Shown here: positions 16,242 through 25,796 of the stretch, one piece after another
How positions within the stretch are numbered: position 1 is the first letter of the stretch
How the letters are laid out: each line of letters opens with the position of its first letter
Origin: an uncultured Crocinitomix sp.
Lineage (GTDB): Bacteria; Bacteroidota; Bacteroidia; Flavobacteriales_D; Crocinitomicaceae
Direction: 5' to 3'
Assembly: GCA_937136425.1 (NCBI GenBank)
Contig: CAKZON010000055.1
Coordinates: 43,765-107,764, forward strand
DNA: 64,000 nt
Made by a program: the position numbers and the translations under genes
The notes under the pieces: model-generated
Seen by the model: the letters and a program-made list of their open reading frames with translations, nothing else
What the model was told of the DNA's origin: nothing
The model's database searches: none

Positions 16242-17744
16242 ATGAAGGTCGCTATACTTATAACATTTGCATTATCTATCTGTTTTATATTCATTTACAG
16301 CTTGATACAATTGAGTCTTATCATCAACTATTTGCTTGATAAGAGAAGAGCTAAAAAAAATGTTACAGCACTAACAGATGACGAATTACCCGTAGTTACT
16401 ATTCAACTTCCTCTTTTTAATGAACTTTATGTTGTTGAGCGTCTCATTGATTGTATTTGCGCATTTGATTATCCTAAGGATAAATTAGAAATTCAAGTAT
16501 TAGATGATTCAGATGATGAAAGCTTTGATATTGCTGCACGAAAAGTCCATTTTTATCAATTACAGGGCATAGACATTCAACACATTAAAAGACCTGAACG
16601 TGTTGGCTATAAAGCAGGCGCACTAGCATACGGAACTGCAATTTGCAAAGGTGAATTTATTGCAATTTTTGATGCTGATTTTTTGCCTGAGCCTGATTTT
16701 CTAAGAAAAACCGTTCCACACTTTGCCAACCCGAATATAGGTGTAGTACAATCTAAATGGGAATATACCAATGCAGATTATTCATTTTTAACAAAAGTAC
16801 AAGCCTTTGGTTTAAATGCACATTTTACTATTGAGCAAGTTGGAAGAAACGCAGGCGACCATTTCATCAATTTTAATGGTACTGCTGGTATTTGGAGAAA
16901 AACATGTATTGAAGATGCTGGAGGATGGCAATCAGACACAATTACTGAAGATCTTGATCTTAGTTATCGTGCACAATTAAAGGGATGGAAATTTCAATAT
17001 TTAGAAGACCTAGGTTCTCCTTCAGAGCTTCCTGTAGAAATGAATGCACTTAAAGCGCAACAATATCGTTGGACAAAAGGAGCTGCTGAGTGCGTAGGTA
17101 AAAACTTACCAAAAGTTCTGCGCGCTAAAGGTATTTCTTTAAAAACTAAATTACACGCAACTTTTCATTTAATGAATAGCTCTGTTTTTGTTTTTATCAT
17201 GCTACTTTCTTTATTATCAATGCCTGTTATTGTAATTAAGCCAGAGCTAAATGAATACATATTCCTGTACAAGCTTTCATCATTCTTTATGTTAAGTTGG
17301 TTTATCTTAGCCGCCTTTTATTGGATTTCTCACTCTTATGGAAAAAAGGATAAGGGAAAACTACTATTGAGCTTTTTTGTACAATTCCCCCTTTTCCTTT
17401 CAATATCAATGGGGCTTGCATTGCACAATAGCATTGCGGTAATTGAAGGTTGGATAGGTCGTAAAACACCTTTTGTTAGAACTCCTAAATTCAATTTGAA
17501 TAGTGAAAACACCAATTGGGAAGCAAATAAATACAATGTAAAAAAAATTGGGATCCTCACCTACTTTGAAGCTGCATTGCTAATCTACTTTATATTTACA
17601 TTTAATGAATGTATAAATTATGGTGATTACGGAATGATGCCAATGCTTGCCTTTTTAATTATTGGTTATAGCATTGTTTTTTACAGCTCAATTTCTCATT
17701 GGAAAAAATCAACTAAAACTGTTACCTATGGCCAAACTGCTTAG
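16242..17744 (+). CDS. Processive GT2 glycosyltransferase (cellulose synthase/mannan synthase-like)
   Basis: The 500-residue inner-membrane enzyme has an N-terminal transmembrane helix (about 3-32), a cytosolic GT-A domain with the D, DxD, D, QxxRW signature (VLDDSDDES, FDADFLPE, TEDLDLSYR, QQYRW) and several C-terminal transmembrane segments (about 305-480). This pattern marks processive beta-glycosyltransferases related to CesA and glucomannan synthases. No PilZ domain or BcsB partner is visible. It begins an operon with DUF2141, DUF547-barrel and BamA-like genes, overlapping the next gene by 17 bases. The sugar polymerised is unknown. Confidence 0.9.
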   Translation: MKVAILITFALSICFIFIYSLIQLSLIINYLLDKRRAKKNVTALTDDELPVVTIQLPLFNELYVVERLIDCICAFDYPKDKLEIQVLDDSDDESFDIAARKVHFYQLQGIDIQHIKRPERVGYKAGALAYGTAICKGEFIAIFDADFLPEPDFLRKTVPHFANPNIGVVQSKWEYTNADYSFLTKVQAFGLNAHFTIEQVGRNAGDHFINFNGTAGIWRKTCIEDAGGWQSDTITEDLDLSYRAQLKGWKFQYLEDLGSPSELPVEMNALKAQQYRWTKGAAECVGKNLPKVLRAKGISLKTKLHATFHLMNSSVFVFIMLLSLLSMPVIVIKPELNEYIFLYKLSSFFMLSWFILAAFYWISHSYGKKDKGKLLLSFFVQFPLFLSISMGLALHNSIAVIEGWIGRKTPFVRTPKFNLNSENTNWEANKYNVKKIGILTYFEAALLIYFIFTFNECINYGDYGMMPMLAFLIIGYSIVFYSSISHWKKSTKTVTYGQTA

Positions 17745-18189
17745 TATATTGCTTGTAGGTGTCTCTAGCTTTATTTTGTTTTCTTTTGAAGAAGATGCAA
17801 ACCATAAAGCTGATTCTAAACTAACCGTATTGTTTGACAACATTAGAAACAAAGAAGGAAAAATATTTATATTCATCTACAATTACGAAAATCAATATCC
17901 TGAAAATCCTTACCTCAATTTTGAAATAAACAAACAAGTTGTTTCTGATTACGGGACGCTTAAGTTTACAATACCAGAGAACTTAAGTAAAGGTAATTAT
18001 GCTGTTTCAGTTTTAGATGACGAAAATGCGAATGAGGATCTTGACTTTTTCCTTGGGCTACCATTAGAGGGTTACGGCTTTTCAAATAATGTTTCGCCAT
18101 TTCTTTCTATGCCTAATTATGAAGATCTCTTATTTGATCTATCAACGCAAAAAAAAACAATTAATCTTACGCTTCAATACATAATATAA
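17728..18189 (+). CDS. DUF2141 exported protein
   Basis: The 153-residue protein has an N-terminal signal sequence (MAKLLSILLVGVSSFILFSF) and a DUF2141 domain (LTVLFDNIRNKEGKIFIFIY, GNYAVSVLDDENANEDLDFF...PLEGYGFSNN). The ATG at 17728 gives the signal peptide and is preferred to an upstream in-frame ATG at 17662 inside the GT2 gene. DUF2141 proteins are secreted and of unknown function. It overlaps the GT2 gene by 17 bases and the following gene by 1 base, so expression is coupled. Confidence 0.88.
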   Translation: MAKLLSILLVGVSSFILFSFEEDANHKADSKLTVLFDNIRNKEGKIFIFIYNYENQYPENPYLNFEINKQVVSDYGTLKFTIPENLSKGNYAVSVLDDENANEDLDFFLGLPLEGYGFSNNVSPFLSMPNYEDLLFDLSTQKKTINLTLQYII

Positions 18190-19934
18190 TGCGCCAAATT
18201 TCTTTAATTATTACCCTACTATTTGTAACCTCCGCTTTTGGACAAGTACACAGCGATTTTTTTAATCGGGCTGATGTATTTTTCAAAATGTACACCAAAG
18301 ACGGCCGAGTAAACTACAATGCTTTGCGTAACAATAGTGAGCAACTAGATTGGTTAGTCGATTATTTAGCGACCGAAACGATTGAGAAGACTACGCGGAA
18401 AGCCTATTTAATCAATGCCTATAATATTTTGGTTATTGATCAACTTGTTGACCATTCAAAACTGGTTACCTCTCCCATGAAAATCTCTGGCTTTTTTGAC
18501 AATAAATCAGGAATGATTGAGGGTAAAAAAATCTCTTTAAACGAATTGGAAAATCAAATGATTCGCCCAGTTTACAATGATCCCCGTGTCCATTTTGTTT
18601 TAGTTTGCGGAGGCCTTGGTTGTCCTCCCATTGCAAGCTATGCTTATCGTCCTGAGAATTTAGATGCTCAAATGGATCATCAAACTAAACTCGCCTTTAA
18701 TAGTGGAGATTTTGTTTATGCTGATGTCAGTAAAAAAAGTATTTACCTTTCGCAAATTTTTGATTGGTATCAAGGTGACTTTGGAGCAAATACAAAAGCA
18801 GTTGTTACCTATATAAATAAATACAAAACTGAGCCTTTTAATATTGATCATAAGGTAAAGTATTATGATTATGACTGGACAATAAATAACGCTGAGTTTG
18901 AGATTATACCGGTAGAAATTGAAACACCTGAATTACCACATAAAGATTTAGTGTACAGCTCTAATGGAGAAAACAAGGACAATGAAACCATTGAACCAGA
19001 TAACGGAATTGAAGAAGTGGTTAGCACTGTAGAAGAAGGCGAAGAAGAATTAGTAGAAATCCCTGTAGCTGGTGATGATGGAATTAACTTACAAACATTT
19101 ACTGCTGGTAGTTTATTAGGTAAAGGAAAATTTGACTTTACTCTATTCAATACACTTTATACTGAGAATCACCAAGTTTGGCAAGGACAAGAGTTTTCAG
19201 GATATCGTTCAACTTTTGTTACGCATTTAGCTCAGGTTACCTATGGAATCACAGAATCCAAGCGAATTAATGTAGGGTTAGATATTAATTTCAAAAATTC
19301 AGGTCGATCTTCGGTTGATTCAACTTATGGTGGTATTTCAAATGCCTTTGCTTATGCCAATAATGATTCGGCTCGGGTGGGTATCACATCAATTGGAGCA
19401 AGAATTAAAGTACAACCATTTAAATCAGTGAGTAACTTCTCTATTCAAAGTACTTTATTTTTACCAACGGTAAAACATCCTGAAGGCTTTAGTGATCCAG
19501 AAGGGCTTAATAATCTTTATTGGGCAGATTGGGATCGTATTACTTGGTGGAATCAGTTATTTATGGACAAAACATTTGGAGATTTTCAAGTTTTTGCTGA
19601 ACTCGACTTTTTATTCCGATTCAAACGATATGATAGCCAAATTGGAATGTTAGACATGCCTGCAAGTGTATTTTTAAGTTATTTTCCAACGAAAAAAATT
19701 ACACTTTACGCCATGACTCAGCATGTTGCTCGTTTCACCAACAATATTAACGGACACGATCCTATTGTAACAGATTGGGTAATTCCAATGAATTATACCG
19801 CTTCTGGAATTGGGTTCAAATATCAAATTCTTTCTAACTTAAATGTAGAAGCACTCTACACAAACTTTTGGAGAGGAAGCAATAGTGGACTTGGTGAAAC
19901 TTTCAATATTGGAGTGAAATTTTTAACGCGTTAA
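18189..19934 (+). CDS. DUF547 domain fused to a C-terminal barrel-like domain
   Basis: The 581-residue protein has a signal peptide (to about residue 19), a DUF547 domain (about 25-240; KAYLINAYNILVIDQ, VHFVLVCGGLGCPPI, LSQIFDWYQGDFG), an acidic linker (about 255-300, many Glu/Asp) and a C-terminal region (about 305-581) with alternating barrel-like strands. DUF547 has a conserved Cys-containing core of unknown activity. The fusion would present DUF547 in the periplasm anchored to the outer membrane. TAATG overlap with the DUF2141 gene, 12 bases before the BamA-like gene. Confidence 0.82.
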   Translation: MRQISLIITLLFVTSAFGQVHSDFFNRADVFFKMYTKDGRVNYNALRNNSEQLDWLVDYLATETIEKTTRKAYLINAYNILVIDQLVDHSKLVTSPMKISGFFDNKSGMIEGKKISLNELENQMIRPVYNDPRVHFVLVCGGLGCPPIASYAYRPENLDAQMDHQTKLAFNSGDFVYADVSKKSIYLSQIFDWYQGDFGANTKAVVTYINKYKTEPFNIDHKVKYYDYDWTINNAEFEIIPVEIETPELPHKDLVYSSNGENKDNETIEPDNGIEEVVSTVEEGEEELVEIPVAGDDGINLQTFTAGSLLGKGKFDFTLFNTLYTENHQVWQGQEFSGYRSTFVTHLAQVTYGITESKRINVGLDINFKNSGRSSVDSTYGGISNAFAYANNDSARVGITSIGARIKVQPFKSVSNFSIQSTLFLPTVKHPEGFSDPEGLNNLYWADWDRITWWNQLFMDKTFGDFQVFAELDFLFRFKRYDSQIGMLDMPASVFLSYFPTKKITLYAMTQHVARFTNNINGHDPIVTDWVIPMNYTASGIGFKYQILSNLNVEALYTNFWRGSNSGLGETFNIGVKFLTR

Positions 19935-19946
19935 TCCCAACAAAAG

Positions 19947-21206
19947 GTGATTAGAATACTAGCTTTTATTGGACTTTTTACATTTCATTTATCAAATGGA
20001 TATGGACAAATATTAGAAACAATAAGCTTTGAGGGCGCAACAAAAACCGACCCTGGCTACTTAACTACTCTAATCAATAGTAAAGTTGGAGAACAATTAG
20101 ACTCCACAACCTTAGCTAAAGATTTACAAACTCTAAAAAACTTAAATTTATTTTTTAGTGTTGATCATTCTTTAAAGCTGAACGAAACAGGAAAGGCAGA
20201 TCTAATATTCAAGATAGAAGAAGCGGTCTACCTCTATCCTATCATTTCAATTTCTGGTTTTAAAGATCAGTTTAAGTTTCAAGCTGGTGCCAACCAAATT
20301 AACTTTTTGGGCAGAGCACAGTCATTAGGTATACTTTATCAGTATTATGATAGACACTCGCTTTCTTTATTTTACACAGCTCCAAAACATGCTAATCAAA
20401 AAACAGGACATGAGGTAGCCCTTGCAAAATATTCTACTGTAGAACCGCTCTACTTTAAAGATACCGTTTCCAGTTTTAATTTTGACAATTATTCCGTTTC
20501 AATAGGAGGTTTTTATTGGCTAGGAAATCGATTACGGCTAGGCTTAGGAGGAATGTACATGTGGGAGAAATATGAGCAAATTGATAATGCTGACATTGGT
20601 TATCAGGCTAAAGAATTTAGTTTTAATAAATACCAAGTTAGATTCAGAGCTGACTACGAAGGAATTAATCAGCACTTTGAATTTAGAGAAGGAACATCTC
20701 TTTCCTTTTTCTCAGAAACGATTCAAACAGAAGGAGTGCCTGACGCCAGTTTTTTCAAAGCCACTACCCGATTTAAATATTTTAAGCGCCTCGGAAAAAA
20801 CGGAAACTTGGGGATTCAAAATCAATTAGGAATTTCAACCAACAACAATAGCCCTTTTGCTCCTTTTGTTTTAGATGGTTTTATTAATGTGCGAGGAATT
20901 GGTAACCGTGTTGAACGTGGTACAGCCGAGTTCATTATTAACACTGAGTATCTCCACACTGTGCTTAAAAAGAAATACTTTATCGCGCAATTAGCTGCCT
21001 TTAGTGATTACGGCGCTTTACGGGCTCCCGGAGCATCAATTGGATCTATTTTTCAAGAACAAAAAACAAACCTTTATGGAGGAATTGGTCTTCGCCTTCA
21101 TTCTCGCTTTATATACAAAACCATTTTTAGATTTGATTTAAGCACAAAAATCATTCAAAATGATAAAAAAATGGCATTTACTTTTGGCTTGGGGCAATTC
21201 TTCTAA
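19947..21206 (+). CDS. BamA/TamA-like outer-membrane protein with one POTRA-like domain
   Basis: The 419-residue protein (GTG start) has a signal peptide (to about residue 21), a single POTRA-like domain (about 22-95; TISFEGATKTDPGYLTTLIN, LQTLKNLNLFFSVDH) and a surface-antigen barrel. The conserved loop-6 motif is visible as VRGIGNRVERG (about 325), next to FIINTEYLH. BamA/TamA family members insert or secrete outer-membrane proteins; short single-POTRA forms are usually of specialised or unknown role. As the last gene in the GT2 operon it may form an export or assembly pore for that system. Confidence 0.85.
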   Translation: MIRILAFIGLFTFHLSNGYGQILETISFEGATKTDPGYLTTLINSKVGEQLDSTTLAKDLQTLKNLNLFFSVDHSLKLNETGKADLIFKIEEAVYLYPIISISGFKDQFKFQAGANQINFLGRAQSLGILYQYYDRHSLSLFYTAPKHANQKTGHEVALAKYSTVEPLYFKDTVSSFNFDNYSVSIGGFYWLGNRLRLGLGGMYMWEKYEQIDNADIGYQAKEFSFNKYQVRFRADYEGINQHFEFREGTSLSFFSETIQTEGVPDASFFKATTRFKYFKRLGKNGNLGIQNQLGISTNNNSPFAPFVLDGFINVRGIGNRVERGTAEFIINTEYLHTVLKKKYFIAQLAAFSDYGALRAPGASIGSIFQEQKTNLYGGIGLRLHSRFIYKTIFRFDLSTKIIQNDKKMAFTFGLGQFF

Positions 21207-21272
21207 CCTTCTTTTTTCTTAATTACGTTACCTTTTACATTTATTGTATTTTAGTCGGTATAAAGTATCATA

Positions 21273-22181
21273 ATGAGTCGTTTACTATATCGTAGTTTCT
21301 TTTTTATCCTCTTAATTGGATTCTTTTCAATGATTCCTGCTGATTCTGCTCAAGAAATCACCTATAATCAAGAAGAACTATATCAACACTACAAAATTGA
21401 TTCTATTCTTATTCGATTTGGTGATTCAGTAATTGATGAAAATGATCCTTTACAAGCAGTAACTGTTTTAAATGAGAAGGGGTTAATGAAGAGCACCACT
21501 GAATTTTGTCATAATGGTGAAGTGATGAATCTCAAATACTATAACCGCAAAGGTGAAATTTTAAAACAAACTAGTTTTGAAATTCCCTGTACTGGAATTA
21601 AAGATGATCAAACCATTTATGTTTATCAAAAAGGTTTATTGGTTCAAAAATTAATCTCCCGTGACTTAAAAACTTATGGAATAAATGAAACATGGGGCTA
21701 TGATGACGAAGAACGTTTAACCGACTATGCAACTTATAGATTTGGAGAACCTGCTTGGACAGAACACACAGATTATGACACCATAAGAAACACCTCATTT
21801 TTAACAAGAGTAAAAGGCTATGGAGAAAAGGACACTATTTTTACCACTGAAACTTTTTTCAATGCAAATGGGCAACCCGTTAAAAATATCAACAGATATG
21901 ACCATGTCATTAAATCTGAATATACTTTTGAATATGATAAGTACGGAAATTTAAGTCGGAAATTCGCTCATTTCTATCCTTCCGATCGTATTGGAGTTGA
22001 TCGACATTATTATTATAGTAAGCCATACAAACTCGACAGTACTTGGTCATTAGCTGGAATAAATTCTAGCATTTACAACAAAACTTATTATGAATATGAC
22101 CAAAAAGGGTTGCTAAAAAAGAAAATTCATCACGATAATCGCAACAATTCGGTTAATACAAGATTCTATGAATACAGGTAA
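21273..22181 (+). CDS. Exported protein with YD/RHS-like short repeats, unknown function
   Basis: The 302-residue protein has an N-terminal signal sequence (FFFILLIGFFSMIPADSA). The rest consists of beta-hairpin-like units such as NEKGLMKST, YNRKGEILKQ, YDDEERLTDY, YDKYGNLSRK and YDQKGLLKKK, like the short YD/MORN-like repeats found in Bacteroidota secreted proteins. No enzymatic domain is seen. It overlaps the possible early start of the acetyltransferase gene, so the two may be linked. Confidence 0.65.
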   Translation: MSRLLYRSFFFILLIGFFSMIPADSAQEITYNQEELYQHYKIDSILIRFGDSVIDENDPLQAVTVLNEKGLMKSTTEFCHNGEVMNLKYYNRKGEILKQTSFEIPCTGIKDDQTIYVYQKGLLVQKLISRDLKTYGINETWGYDDEERLTDYATYRFGEPAWTEHTDYDTIRNTSFLTRVKGYGEKDTIFTTETFFNANGQPVKNINRYDHVIKSEYTFEYDKYGNLSRKFAHFYPSDRIGVDRHYYYSKPYKLDSTWSLAGINSSIYNKTYYEYDQKGLLKKKIHHDNRNNSVNTRFYEYR

Positions 22182-22203
22182 TACAAGTTCTGCAAACTAC
22201 ATA

Positions 22204-22683
22204 ATGGAATATCGAAAAATATTAAAAACAGATAATTCTAAGGTTGCTCAAATGATTAGGCGAGTATTTGATGAGTACAAAGCCGTAACAAAGGGCACCG
22301 TATATACGGATCCTACAACAGATAATTTATTCGAACTTTTTCAAGTTGACAAGGCCGTATTTTTTCTGGCGATTCATAACAACGAGGTTAAAGGATGCTG
22401 CGGTATTTATCCAACTAAAGGGCTTCCTGAAAACTGTGCTGAGTTGGTTAAATATTATGTAGCTGGAGATGTGCGTGGAACAGGTGTTGGGCGCCAATTA
22501 TATGAAAAATGCGAAAGCTATGCAATTGAACAAGGATATAAGAATTTGTACATTGAATCTATGCCCGATTTTAATCAGGCGGTAAGAATCTATAAAAAAA
22601 TAGGTTACAAAGTTTTAACCAAACCACTGGGGAATTCAGGTCATTTTGGTTGCGATATTTGGATGCTAAAGCAATTAAACTAA
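22204..22683 (+). CDS. GNAT family N-acetyltransferase
   Basis: A 159-residue acetyltransferase with the motif A acetyl-CoA loop (DVRGTGVGRQLYEKC) and the following YIESMPDFNQAVRIYKKIGY, which fits small-molecule GNATs. The ATG at 22204 gives the usual N-terminus (MEYRKIL); another ATG at 22168 overlaps the upstream gene by 14 bases. Substrate unknown. Confidence 0.9.
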   Translation: MEYRKILKTDNSKVAQMIRRVFDEYKAVTKGTVYTDPTTDNLFELFQVDKAVFFLAIHNNEVKGCCGIYPTKGLPENCAELVKYYVAGDVRGTGVGRQLYEKCESYAIEQGYKNLYIESMPDFNQAVRIYKKIGYKVLTKPLGNSGHFGCDIWMLKQLN

Positions 22684-22738
22684 TCATTTTTGTTCCTTTC
22701 ATTAAAATATCTTATTTACATTAATTAAAAATTACCCA

Positions 22739-22945
22739 ATGGATTTTGTAGAAACAGCTGGCGAATTACTTGTTGAAATCATAATACCTTGGTTATTTAT
22801 GGTTCCTGGTGCATTAATTCGGTGGATTATCTCCCAAATAAATGGGTCTAAAAAGACATACCGACATTATTATAATGCTGGTGGATTCTTAACTGGTTTC
22901 CTCGGTTTTCTTACCTATGTTGTATTATTCATAATCATTTTCTAA
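22739..22945 (+). CDS. Small two-helix membrane protein
   Basis: A 68-residue protein with two hydrophobic segments (about 10-31 and 48-67), separated by a basic/aromatic loop (KKTYRHYYNAGG). No family recognised. It lies 55 bases after the acetyltransferase on the same strand. Confidence 0.6.
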   Translation: MDFVETAGELLVEIIIPWLFMVPGALIRWIISQINGSKKTYRHYYNAGGFLTGFLGFLTYVVLFIIIF

Positions 22946-23002
22946 GAACTGGAAAGGTATCTAGATTAGTTTTTTACTAATATTTTTAGTAAATTAGTTT
23001 TT

Positions 23003-23518
23003 ATGAAAAATCTTATTAGTATTAATGAAGGCGCTACTTACGACTATTTACCACATGCTTTTGCCGTTTTAGTTATAGGAATGGCACTATTAGCTGTGCA
23101 TTGGATTCCGGCTGTTGTAGTATTAAGTATTGCAATAGCTATTATAGGAATTAAAACCGGGATTGAAGTTGATGTTGAGAACCGACAACTTCGTAAATAC
23201 AAGCAACTCTTTATTATTAGATTTGGAGAATTTACTTCTTTAAAAAACACCTTAAAAATAAAATTAGTATTGAATAAATATGATTCAAAACTTGCTATTC
23301 CTGTAAGAAATTTGGCATGGAGAGAAGATCCTGCTCAGCTCACAACATTTGACCTTATTATTGTGGATAATACCGAAAACAAAACGGTATTCAACCAATT
23401 TATTAAATATAGTTTAGCAGATAAGACAATGAAAGCACTGAGTAAAATTGAAAATTTGGATACCTTTAATGAGGTCGCTGGCGTATTGCAAAAACAAAGA
23501 CAAATGAGAAGGCGTTAA
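23003..23518 (+). CDS. Membrane protein with two N-terminal helices, unknown function
   Basis: The 171-residue protein has two hydrophobic segments near the N-terminus (about 18-48) and a soluble C-terminal region (IEVDVENRQLRKYKQLFIIRFG...) reminiscent of small PH-like membrane proteins. No motif allows a functional call. Same-strand neighbours are a small membrane protein upstream and a hydrolase 39 bases downstream. Confidence 0.65.
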   Translation: MKNLISINEGATYDYLPHAFAVLVIGMALLAVHWIPAVVVLSIAIAIIGIKTGIEVDVENRQLRKYKQLFIIRFGEFTSLKNTLKIKLVLNKYDSKLAIPVRNLAWREDPAQLTTFDLIIVDNTENKTVFNQFIKYSLADKTMKALSKIENLDTFNEVAGVLQKQRQMRRR

Positions 23519-23557
23519 TATTATAATTAGTAATACTAAAATGACATAAATCGAAGA

Positions 23558-24214
23558 ATGAAGAAGACCAACGTCTATTTAATACCTGGACAAGGTGCAG
23601 ACAAACGACTCTTTAATCAACTCGAATTTGATGAACGTTTCAACCTGCAACACATTCTCTATTCTACACCAAAAAGGAATAGTACAATGCTTTCTTATGC
23701 AAAAAAACTCTCAGAACAAATAGACCAAACAACGCCTTTTATTCTTGTTGGCACATCATTGGGAGGAATGTTAGCCACAGAAATGAACTCTTTTTTAAAG
23801 CCATTGCAAACCATTATTATTTCCAGTGCTAAACACCGTGGTGAATTGCCGTTTAAATATCGCTTTCAAAAACAAATTCCTGTTTACAAAATAGTTCCGG
23901 CGGTTATGGTGAAATTGGGCGCTAAACTTCTGCAACCTTTGGTTGAACCTGACAGAAACAAAGAAAAAGCTATTTTCAAAGCCATGCTAAATGCAAAGTA
24001 CCCCCAATTTTTAAGCAGAACAATTCGAATGATTGTTAATTGGGACAGAGAAAGTACTAATGCAAATATTGTTCACATTCATGGTAATAAGGACAACACG
24101 ATTCCGATAAAAAACGTTGACTATAATTTTTTGATTAATGGTGGATCGCACATGATGACTTTAACGAGAGGAACTGAAATCAATAAACTTATTCTGGAAA
24201 TTTTGGATAACTAG
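23558..24214 (+). CDS. Alpha/beta hydrolase
   Basis: A 218-residue cytosolic hydrolase with the nucleophile elbow GTSLGG (Ser67), an oxyanion region near IPGQGADKRLF (about 9-19), an acid candidate (HGNKDNTIP) and a His near the end (NGGSHMMT). Belongs to the short hydrolases of undefined substrate. No signal peptide. Confidence 0.85.
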   Translation: MKKTNVYLIPGQGADKRLFNQLEFDERFNLQHILYSTPKRNSTMLSYAKKLSEQIDQTTPFILVGTSLGGMLATEMNSFLKPLQTIIISSAKHRGELPFKYRFQKQIPVYKIVPAVMVKLGAKLLQPLVEPDRNKEKAIFKAMLNAKYPQFLSRTIRMIVNWDRESTNANIVHIHGNKDNTIPIKNVDYNFLINGGSHMMTLTRGTEINKLILEILDN

Positions 24215-24281
24215 AAGGTCGAATCGTTTTTTTGATACCAAAACTATTGTATATTCACTTCCGCAATCCAAAACTTAAACT

Positions 24282-25796
24282 ATGAAATTTATTAAATTCT
24301 CCCTCATTCTTCTCGTTCTAACTTTTTGCCAAATCTCGCATGCTACTAATTATTTTGTATCCAACAGTGGCGACAATTCAAATGATGGATTGAGTTTAGA
24401 GAACGCTTTTCTTACACTGCATTACACAACTGACATTGTAGCCGCTGGCGATACCATTTTCGTAGAAAATGGAACTTATGATGGCTTTGATTTACGCTAT
24501 GTAAGTGGCACAAGTGAAGCTCCAATCGTTTACAAAGCAATGGGAGAAAGTGTTCTTATAAACACAAGTGGCCCTATTCGAGATGATGGAATTAATATTG
24601 AAGAAGCAAACTATATAATACTAGATGGGTTTATTGTAAACAATATGGAAGGGAGTGGAAATGGAATTCGCGTAGTGGTTGCTAACAACTGTATTGTTCG
24701 GAATTGTTCTTGTGATAATAACGCTGAAAGAGGAATTTTCACTGCGTTTACAGATGATATAATAATTGAATATAATGTTTGCACGAATTCAATTGATGAG
24801 CACGGTATTTATGTTTCAAACAGTTCTGACAGACCGATTATTCGATATAACGAATGTTACGGAAATAATGCAATTGGTATTCATATGAATGGTGATTTAT
24901 CTGCTGGAGGAGATGGCATAATTAGCGACCCTATTCTTTACGGTAATGTATTACATGATAATAATGGCGCGGCTGGCATAAATATGGATGGGGTTGAAAA
25001 TCCTATTATTTATAATAACCTTATTTACAACAATCATTCGAGTCAAGGTATTGCTTTATTTCAGCAAGATGGAGCAATTGTTACTAACGGTGCCAAAATT
25101 TTTAATAACACTATTATTGTTCCTACTGATGGTAGATGGGGCATTTTATTAATGGAGGGCGCCAATGTTGGTACAGAAATCTATAATAACATTATAATAA
25201 ATCAACATGCTTGGCGCGGATGCATCTCTGCTGAAAACACCACTGATTTAAGTTCTGATTTTAATATTGTTAATGACAAAATGAGCAATGTAGGTGACGG
25301 TGCGGCAATAAGTTTGGCCGATTGGCAAGTATTGGGTTTAGATGAAAACACCGAAATTGCTGAAGATTTAGATTTAATTTTTGTTGATTCTGATCTATAC
25401 GACCTTCATTTAATTGAAGATTCTCAAGCTATTGATGCCGGAACAGCTTTAGTAACAGAAGTAGTTGAAAACGACATTGACGACAATCCAAGACCAATTG
25501 GGGATTCATTTGACATTGGTGCTTATGAATATGCGGTAGAACTTTCTTTACCAAACTGCAGCGCGAATAGCATACACCTATACCCCAATCCGGCAACTGA
25601 TTTCATTAAATTAGATTACAACCATTCATCTATTGTTATTAGTTCCATTGAACTGATTGACCTAAACGGTGATATTATTCAAACCTTTGGAAGTAAAGAG
25701 TATTTAGATTTAGCAACAATTCCAACAGGTATTTACCTTATTAGAATTAATGTAAACAGTGATTCTGCTATATACAAGAAAGTACTTATTTATTAG
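24282..25796 (+). CDS. Secreted right-handed beta-helix protein with T9SS sorting domain
   Basis: The 504-residue protein has a signal peptide (to about residue 21), a DUF1565-like start (FVSNSGDNSNDGLSLENAF), then parallel beta-helix repeats (about 85-340; IRYNECYGNNAIGI, IIYNNLIYNNHSSQG, IFNNTIIV) and a choice-of-anchor-type segment (DNPRPIGDSFDIGAYEY). The C-terminal 75 residues (LYPNPATDFIKL...IPTGIYLIRI...KKVLIY) are a type A T9SS sorting domain. Such proteins are often polysaccharide-active or adhesive. It overlaps the convergent TIGR04282 gene by 11 bases. Confidence 0.9.
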   Translation: MKFIKFSLILLVLTFCQISHATNYFVSNSGDNSNDGLSLENAFLTLHYTTDIVAAGDTIFVENGTYDGFDLRYVSGTSEAPIVYKAMGESVLINTSGPIRDDGINIEEANYIILDGFIVNNMEGSGNGIRVVVANNCIVRNCSCDNNAERGIFTAFTDDIIIEYNVCTNSIDEHGIYVSNSSDRPIIRYNECYGNNAIGIHMNGDLSAGGDGIISDPILYGNVLHDNNGAAGINMDGVENPIIYNNLIYNNHSSQGIALFQQDGAIVTNGAKIFNNTIIVPTDGRWGILLMEGANVGTEIYNNIIINQHAWRGCISAENTTDLSSDFNIVNDKMSNVGDGAAISLADWQVLGLDENTEIAEDLDLIFVDSDLYDLHLIEDSQAIDAGTALVTEVVENDIDDNPRPIGDSFDIGAYEYAVELSLPNCSANSIHLYPNPATDFIKLDYNHSSIVISSIELIDLNGDIIQTFGSKEYLDLATIPTGIYLIRINVNSDSAIYKKVLIY

